A DNA stretch of 9,605 nt from Oscillospiraceae bacterium (GTDB taxonomy: Bacteria; Bacillota; Clostridia; Oscillospirales; Oscillospiraceae). The notes under the pieces are model-generated. The model saw only the letters and a program-made list of their open reading frames with translations. It had not been told where the DNA came from and did no database searches. Shown piece after piece: positions 5,686 to 9,605 of the stretch (position 1 is its first letter; every line of letters begins with the position of its first letter). Location: positions 1-9,605 of the forward strand of contig CACZSJ010000057.1 in NCBI GenBank assembly GCA_902783825.1, given 5' to 3'. Position numbers and translations under genes: made by a program.

Positions 5686-7314
5686 GTGTATACAGAGAAT
5701 AAGATTTGGCTTGCCCGCGCGGAGGGGGATCTCTATTTGCTGCCGGCCATGGCAAATCGGCATGGCCTGATTGCCGGGGCTACCGGAACCGGAAAAACAG
5801 TGACCATGAAGGTGTTGGCAGAATCGTTTTCGGATATGGGTGTGCCGGTGTTTCTTTCCGACGTGAAAGGCGATTTGAGCGGCATGTGCCTGCCCGGGGA
5901 AGAGGGCCCTGCGCTGCGGCAGCGGCTGGCGGCGCTGGAGCTGGGAGAGTACCCGCTGCAGGCTTACCCCACGCGCTTTTGGGATATTTTTGGGGAACGG
6001 GGCCACCCGGTTCGGGTCACCGTATCGGAGATGGGGCCGATGCTGCTTGGCCGTCTGTTGGGGCTGAGCGAAGTGCAAACGGGTGTGCTGAGCATTGTCT
6101 TTCGCGTGGCGGACGATCATGGTCTGCTCCTGCTGGACCTGAAGGATTTGCGTGCCATGCTCCAGTATGTGGGGGAGAACCGGGCGGAGTTTACCACCTT
6201 GTACGGCAACGTCTCCACGGCCAGTGTGGGCGCCATTCAGCGGGCCCTTCTGCGCTTTGAAGAAGAAGGCGGCGAGCAGGTCTTCGGAGAGCCGGAGCTG
6301 GATTTCCGAGATTGGATGCGGGTTGGCCCGGGTGGGCGCGGCGTTATCAATGTGCTGAACAGCCAGCGGCTGATCCAGAGTCCTACCGTATATGCCACGT
6401 TCCTGTTGTGGATGATGACGGAGCTGTTTGAAAAGCTGCCCGAGGTGGGCGATCTGGAAGTCCCCAGGATGATTTTCTTCTTTGATGAGGCGCACTTGCT
6501 CTTTTCGGACGCGCCGAAAGCGTTGGTCCAGAAAATTGTGCAAGTGGTCAAGCTGATCCGCTCCAAGGGTGTGGGGGTCTACTTTGTCACCCAGAGCGCC
6601 ACAGATATCCCCGACGAGGTGCTGGCGCAGCTTTCCAATCGGGTCCAGCATGCGCTGCGCGCCTATACGCCGGCCGAACAAAAGACCGTCCGCGCCGCGG
6701 CCAGAGCTTTTCGGGCCAATCCGTCTTTCTCCACGGAAGACGCCATTACCACCTTGGGTGTGGGGGAGGCGTTGATCAGCTTTCTGGATGAGCAGGGTAT
6801 TCCCACCGTGGTCGAGCGTGCATGGATCTTGCCGCCGCAGAGTCTGATGGGGGCGGCGCCGGAGTTGGAGCTGTGCAGCCGCATTGAGCAGGACGAACTG
6901 GAAGATAAGTACCGTACCACCGTGGACCGGGAATCTGCCTATGAAGTGCTGGTGCGCGCCAATGCGGAGCTGGCCAAGCAGCGCCAGCAGGAGAAGGAAG
7001 AGGCGGCAGAGGAAAAGCAGAGGCAGAAGGAGGAAGCTGCCGCCGCGAAAGCGGCGGAGCGGGCCGCCATGCAGGAGGCAAAGGCTGCGGCCAGAGAAGC
7101 GGAGAAAAAGAAAAAAATGGCCCAACAGGCGGCCAATCGAGCGGCCAGCTCTGTGGTTAGCTCGGTGAGCCACAATGTAGTCAACTCTCTCACCGGCGGC
7201 AAAACCACCAGCGCCAGCACCATTGCCAAGCGCGCTGCTACCAGCGCTCTCAGCTCCGTGATGCGCTCCGGTACCAGCTCCATTATCCGTGGCATTTTCG
7301 GCAGCATGAAATAA
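5686..7314 (+). CDS. HerA-like P-loop ATPase, DUF853/YjgR family
   Basis: A 542-aa cytoplasmic ATPase of the HerA/FtsK-related DUF853 family (PF05872), resembling E. coli YjgR along its whole core. The cellular role of this family is poorly known. Walker A is GATGTGKT (31-38) and Walker B is FFFDEAH (264-270), with further family stretches such as WDIFGE, NRVQHALRAYTP and GEALISFLDEQG. I choose the GTG at 5686: AGAGGAG ends 8 bases upstream, whereas the GTG at 5677 would overlap that site. After the ATPase core, residues about 425-490 are rich in Ala, Glu, Lys and Gln and should form a charged coiled coil. A Ser/Ala-rich tail ends SIIRGIFGSMK, like the YjgR C-terminus. It is a single-gene unit divergent from cdsA. 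No nuclease such as NurA or a defence partner lies beside it. Confidence 0.94.
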   Translation: MYTENKIWLARAEGDLYLLPAMANRHGLIAGATGTGKTVTMKVLAESFSDMGVPVFLSDVKGDLSGMCLPGEEGPALRQRLAALELGEYPLQAYPTRFWDIFGERGHPVRVTVSEMGPMLLGRLLGLSEVQTGVLSIVFRVADDHGLLLLDLKDLRAMLQYVGENRAEFTTLYGNVSTASVGAIQRALLRFEEEGGEQVFGEPELDFRDWMRVGPGGRGVINVLNSQRLIQSPTVYATFLLWMMTELFEKLPEVGDLEVPRMIFFFDEAHLLFSDAPKALVQKIVQVVKLIRSKGVGVYFVTQSATDIPDEVLAQLSNRVQHALRAYTPAEQKTVRAAARAFRANPSFSTEDAITTLGVGEALISFLDEQGIPTVVERAWILPPQSLMGAAPELELCSRIEQDELEDKYRTTVDRESAYEVLVRANAELAKQRQQEKEEAAEEKQRQKEEAAAAKAAERAAMQEAKAAAREAEKKKKMAQQAANRAASSVVSSVSHNVVNSLTGGKTTSASTIAKRAATSALSSVMRSGTSSIIRGIFGSMK

Positions 7315-7323
7315 ATGATGACG

Positions 7324-7359
7324 GCAATACGCCCGGGTCTTTTGACCCGGGCGTATTGC
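7324..7359. terminator. Perfect 16-bp hairpin between convergent genes
   Basis: The arm at 7324-7339 (GCAATACGCCCGGGTC) pairs perfectly with 7344-7359 around a TTTT loop. It fills most of the 45-base gap between the HerA-like gene and the convergent 108-aa gene, and abuts the latter's stop. Neither strand has a proper T tract after the stem, so it is not a textbook Rho-independent terminator. Terminator or 3'-end protection is the likely role. Confidence 0.7.
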
Positions 7360-7686
7360 TTATGCCGGCTCATAGGAACGACTGATCTCCTTGCCGTCGG
7401 CGTCGTATTCAATATCCTCCATCAGGGCAGGATCTACGCGGCTGCGCTTTTTGACCACCATGCCCTGCCCCTGATTGTTGAAAACCCAAATTTTATGGGT
7501 GGGGAAATCCGGGTCCTGCTTGTTGAAGGCGCCAGATTCATTCAGACGGCAGAATTTTGCGCGACCCTCCGGGGTGTCCAACAGATCCCCGGGGCCGGTA
7601 TAGTACAACTCGTCCTGCGCGGCTTTTTTCTTGAACGCCTCCCAGTCCTCGTTTTCCACTTGCATCACGTCGTTTGGCTGTATCAA
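7360..7686 (-). CDS. Small conserved-looking protein of unknown function
   Basis: I do not recognise this 108-aa protein. It is soluble-looking, with no membrane segment or signal peptide, and rather charged. Visible stretches are YYTGPGDLLDTPEGRAKF (29-46), KIWVFNNQGQG in the middle and an acidic IEYDADGKE near the end. The start is a TTG at 7686 with GAGGG 6 bases upstream, embedded in the end of the previous gene; an ATG at 7665 lacks a ribosome site. It begins 9 bases after the short-chain dehydrogenase stop, so it is the last gene of the phosphofructokinase unit. The coding call rests on the ribosome site, the tight spacing and the terminal hairpin. Confidence 0.75.
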   Translation of the reverse strand: MIQPNDVMQVENEDWEAFKKKAAQDELYYTGPGDLLDTPEGRAKFCRLNESGAFNKQDPDFPTHKIWVFNNQGQGMVVKKRSRVDPALMEDIEYDADGKEISRSYEPA

Positions 7687-7695
7687 AGCAATCCC

Positions 7696-8454
7696 TCACT
7701 TTCCCTGCTGCCTGCACCAGGTGTTCATCACAAATTTCATAGGCAGGTGCTTAACCAGCGCGGCCTGCAGCTGCTCCGGCAGACCCAGAATCGAGACGTC
7801 ACGCCCCTTGCGCATGTCCCGCAGGGCCTTTTCAATGACCTGTTCCGGGGGATAGAAGCGGTTGTAGTAGCGAATGGTGTCGTCGTGGACGGCATGATCA
7901 AAGAACTCCGTACGGATCCAGCCGGGACACACGGCCATAACGCGCACACCGCGGCCCTTCAGCTCCCGACCCAGAGCCCGGGAAAAGCTGAGCACATAGG
8001 CTTTGGACGCCCCGTATACGTTGATATAGGGGACTGGCTGCCAGGAGGACATGGAACCCAGGTTAAAAATCCGGCTGCCTCGGCCCAAATAGGGGAGACT
8101 GCAATAGCACATGCCGGTGAGTCCGCGCGCGTTGAGGTCGATGATGTCCAGCTGACGATCCAGCTCCATCTCGGAGAAGGTGCCAAAGAGCCCAAAACCA
8201 GAGGCGTTAACCAGAACGGCGATCTCCGGCTGCTTCTCCTCTAAAAGCTGCCGATAGATCTCCAGGCTTTCCCGCTTCTGCAAATCCAGCACCAAAGGAC
8301 GTACGGGATTGCGGCATTTTTCTTTCAGTTCCTCAAGACGATGCTCTCGACGGGCGATGACCCAGAGCTCATCAAACTCTTCTTCCCGATCCAGCGCGTA
8401 GACGAATTCTCGCCCCATGCCGGAGGACGCGCCGGTAATCACTGCAATTTTCAT
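7696..8454 (-). CDS. Short-chain dehydrogenase/reductase (SDR)
   Basis: A classical SDR of 252 aa, an NAD(P)-dependent oxidoreductase with a Rossmann fold. Visible motifs: TGASSGMG cofactor loop (7-14), DL at 57-58, NASG (83-86; usual form NNAG), Asn108, the catalytic Ser134 and YGASK with Tyr147 and Lys151, and CPGWIRTEF (176-184). Arg35-Arg36 after the second strand suggest NADP rather than NAD, an inference from position. I take the ATG at 8454, with AAGG 6 bases upstream; a GTG at 8475 would add seven residues before the normal SDR start. The substrate cannot be predicted. It lies 46 bases after the phosphofructokinase stop with no terminator between, and 9 bases before the small unknown gene. 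Confidence 0.93.
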   Translation of the reverse strand: MKIAVITGASSGMGREFVYALDREEEFDELWVIARREHRLEELKEKCRNPVRPLVLDLQKRESLEIYRQLLEEKQPEIAVLVNASGFGLFGTFSEMELDRQLDIIDLNARGLTGMCYCSLPYLGRGSRIFNLGSMSSWQPVPYINVYGASKAYVLSFSRALGRELKGRGVRVMAVCPGWIRTEFFDHAVHDDTIRYYNRFYPPEQVIEKALRDMRKGRDVSILGLPEQLQAALVKHLPMKFVMNTWCRQQGK

Positions 8455-8500
8455 GCTCTGCCTTATCCTTTCCACCGATGCCTCGGGTTAAGCAAAGGAC

Positions 8501-9586
8501 TCAATCCCCAAAGCTGATACCAATGCTGCGGGCAACCTGAATCATGGGATGGTCAACCGGCAAGAATTTGGTTTTGCTGGCGGCTTCCTCCAGGGGGATG
8601 GAGGTGATGGCGCCGTTTTGAACGGCTACCATGCGCCCGTATTCCCGATTGATAATCAGTTCAGCCGCAGCGGTGCCAAACTGGGTAGCCAAGGCACGGT
8701 CGTAGGGGCAGGGGGGACCGCCCCGCTGATAATGCCCCGGAACGGTAACGCGGGCTTCCATGCCCGTGATCTTCTCCAGTTGAGCGGCAATGGCATAGGA
8801 TACGGTGGGGTAGAGGGTGCTTTCCTTTTTTCTTCGGCTTTCTTCCTCATCCAGAACCGTTTCATCCTTCGCAACGGCGCCCTCGGCACAGGCCACGATG
8901 GAAAAACCGCGTCCCTTGCGGCGTCGGTTTTCGATCAGCTCAGCGACCTTGTGGATGTCGTAGGGGATTTCTGGGATGAGAATCACGTCCGCCCCACTGG
9001 AAACACCTGCGCTCAGGGTCAGCCAGCCCGCATCGCGGCCCATCAGTTCCACCACAAAAATGCGCCCATGGGAGCTGGCGGTGGAGTGGATGTAGTCGAT
9101 CACGTTGGTGGCAATGTCCACCGCACTCTGGAATCCGAAGGTGGTATCCGTGCCGAAGATGTCGTTGTCGATGGTCTTAGGCAGGGTAATCACGTTCATG
9201 CCGTGGTCGGCGATGAGCTTGGCGCTCTTCTGGGTGCCGTTGCCGCCCATGATCACCAAGCAGTCCAGATTCAAGCGGTTATAGGTCTGCAGCATGTCGG
9301 GGAGAAGGCTGTTCCCGTTTTCATCCACAATATCCTTGCCCGGAATATAGCGCTGCCGGGACGTGCCCAGAATGGTACCGCCCTGGGTGAGGATTCCGGA
9401 AAAATCACGGGGCTCCATAAATTTATAATCGCCCTCGATGAGCCCCCGGTACCCGTCGTACATCCCATAGATTTCCACATTATCCAGCTTTTCAAACAGG
9501 GTTTTGCCGATGCCGCGTATAGCGGCGTTCAGCCCCTGGCAGTCGCCGCCGCTGGTTACCAGGGCAACGCGTGTCATTCGTTTCAT
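8501..9586 (-). CDS. 6-phosphofructokinase, mixed ATP/PPi-type active site
   Basis: A 361-aa phosphofructokinase of the PfkA family, converting fructose 6-phosphate to fructose 1,6-bisphosphate in glycolysis. Motifs: TSGGDCQGLNAAI (11-23), GGNGT (114-118), PKTIDND (136-142) with the catalytic-base Asp140, MGRDAG (182-187) and GHYQRGG near the C-terminus. In the E. coli enzyme the second motif is GGDGS and the third PGTIDND. Here Gly117 keeps the ATP-type residue, Lys137 is the residue typical of pyrophosphate-type enzymes, and Asn116 replaces the metal-binding Asp. This matches the mixed long-chain clade that includes both PPi and ATP enzymes, so the phosphoryl donor is uncertain, with ATP favoured by Gly117. 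The ATG at 9586 has GGAGG 6 bases upstream. It is the first visible gene of a minus-strand unit; its promoter is beyond the window edge. Confidence 0.95.
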   Translation of the reverse strand: MKRMTRVALVTSGGDCQGLNAAIRGIGKTLFEKLDNVEIYGMYDGYRGLIEGDYKFMEPRDFSGILTQGGTILGTSRQRYIPGKDIVDENGNSLLPDMLQTYNRLNLDCLVIMGGNGTQKSAKLIADHGMNVITLPKTIDNDIFGTDTTFGFQSAVDIATNVIDYIHSTASSHGRIFVVELMGRDAGWLTLSAGVSSGADVILIPEIPYDIHKVAELIENRRRKGRGFSIVACAEGAVAKDETVLDEEESRRKKESTLYPTVSYAIAAQLEKITGMEARVTVPGHYQRGGPPCPYDRALATQFGTAAAELIINREYGRMVAVQNGAITSIPLEEAASKTKFLPVDHPMIQVARSIGISFGD

Positions 9587-9605
9587 GGGGAACCTCCCGT
9601 GTTCA

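Noticed and set aside
5650..7173. 507-codon open frame on the minus strand opposite the HerA-like gene
   Set aside because: The product is low-complexity (His, Arg, Gln, Leu) and antisense to a well-conserved ATPase; the GC-rich third positions of the real gene explain the open frame.
5686..7314. HerA-like ATPase as part of an antiphage defence system (such as SIR2-HerA or DUF4297-HerA)
   Set aside because: It matches the housekeeping-like YjgR/DUF853 type, has its own promoter, and its neighbours are lipid and central metabolism genes; no effector gene is adjacent.
7315..8244. 309-codon plus-strand frame directly after the HerA-like gene
   Set aside because: It runs through the 16-bp hairpin and is antisense to both the small gene and the dehydrogenase with its intact catalytic motifs.
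86..9605. Mobile elements, CRISPR, tRNA, rRNA or riboswitch
   Set aside because: I saw no transposase or integrase, no regularly spaced repeats, no cloverleaf and no recognisable riboswitch; intergenic gaps over 100 bases (86-280 and 5469-5685) are explained by terminators, promoters and one hairpin.

Overview
The window looks like ordinary chromosome from a low- to mid-GC-skewed anaerobic Firmicute, most likely a Clostridia member of the Oscillospiraceae type. This is inference. It rests on Gram-positive style Shine-Dalgarno sites (GAGG, GGAGG, AAGGAG), frequent GTG and TTG starts, sigma-A promoters with extended -10 elements, and protein flavour. I see no mobile element, CRISPR array, tRNA or rRNA.

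Layout. (1) 1-85 is the 3' end of tuf (EF-Tu), followed by a strong intrinsic terminator. (2) 192-3754 is a plus-strand operon of four closely spaced genes with its own promoter: a membrane-anchored phosphodiester glycosidase, a membrane-anchored protein of unknown function, a polyprenol-phosphate type family-2 glycosyltransferase, and a GtrA-family membrane protein. It ends at a hairpin shared with the convergent minus-strand unit. (3) 3753-5551 is a minus-strand two-gene unit, cdsA followed by a YegS/BmrU-type lipid kinase, both in phospholipid synthesis. (4) 5628-7314 is a plus-strand single gene, divergent from cdsA, for a YjgR-type HerA-like ATPase with a charged coiled-coil tail. (5) 7360-9605 is a minus-strand unit: 6-phosphofructokinase, a short-chain dehydrogenase/reductase, and a 108-residue protein I do not recognise. 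A perfect 16-bp hairpin lies between units 4 and 5.

How the genes fit together. The first operon can be read as an envelope-glycan cassette. The glycosyltransferase would make a lipid-phosphate sugar on the cytoplasmic face, GtrA would help move it across the membrane, and the two anchored proteins face outward, one with a domain that hydrolyses sugar-phosphodiester bonds. The cdsA/lipid-kinase pair covers diacylglycerol to phosphatidate to CDP-diacylglycerol. The phosphofructokinase keeps the ATP-type glycine but has a lysine typical of pyrophosphate-type enzymes and an asparagine where the E. coli enzyme has a metal-binding aspartate. The most interesting leads are the glycan cassette with its unrecognised second protein and the mixed phosphofructokinase active site. 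I found no clear sign of a wholly new system.
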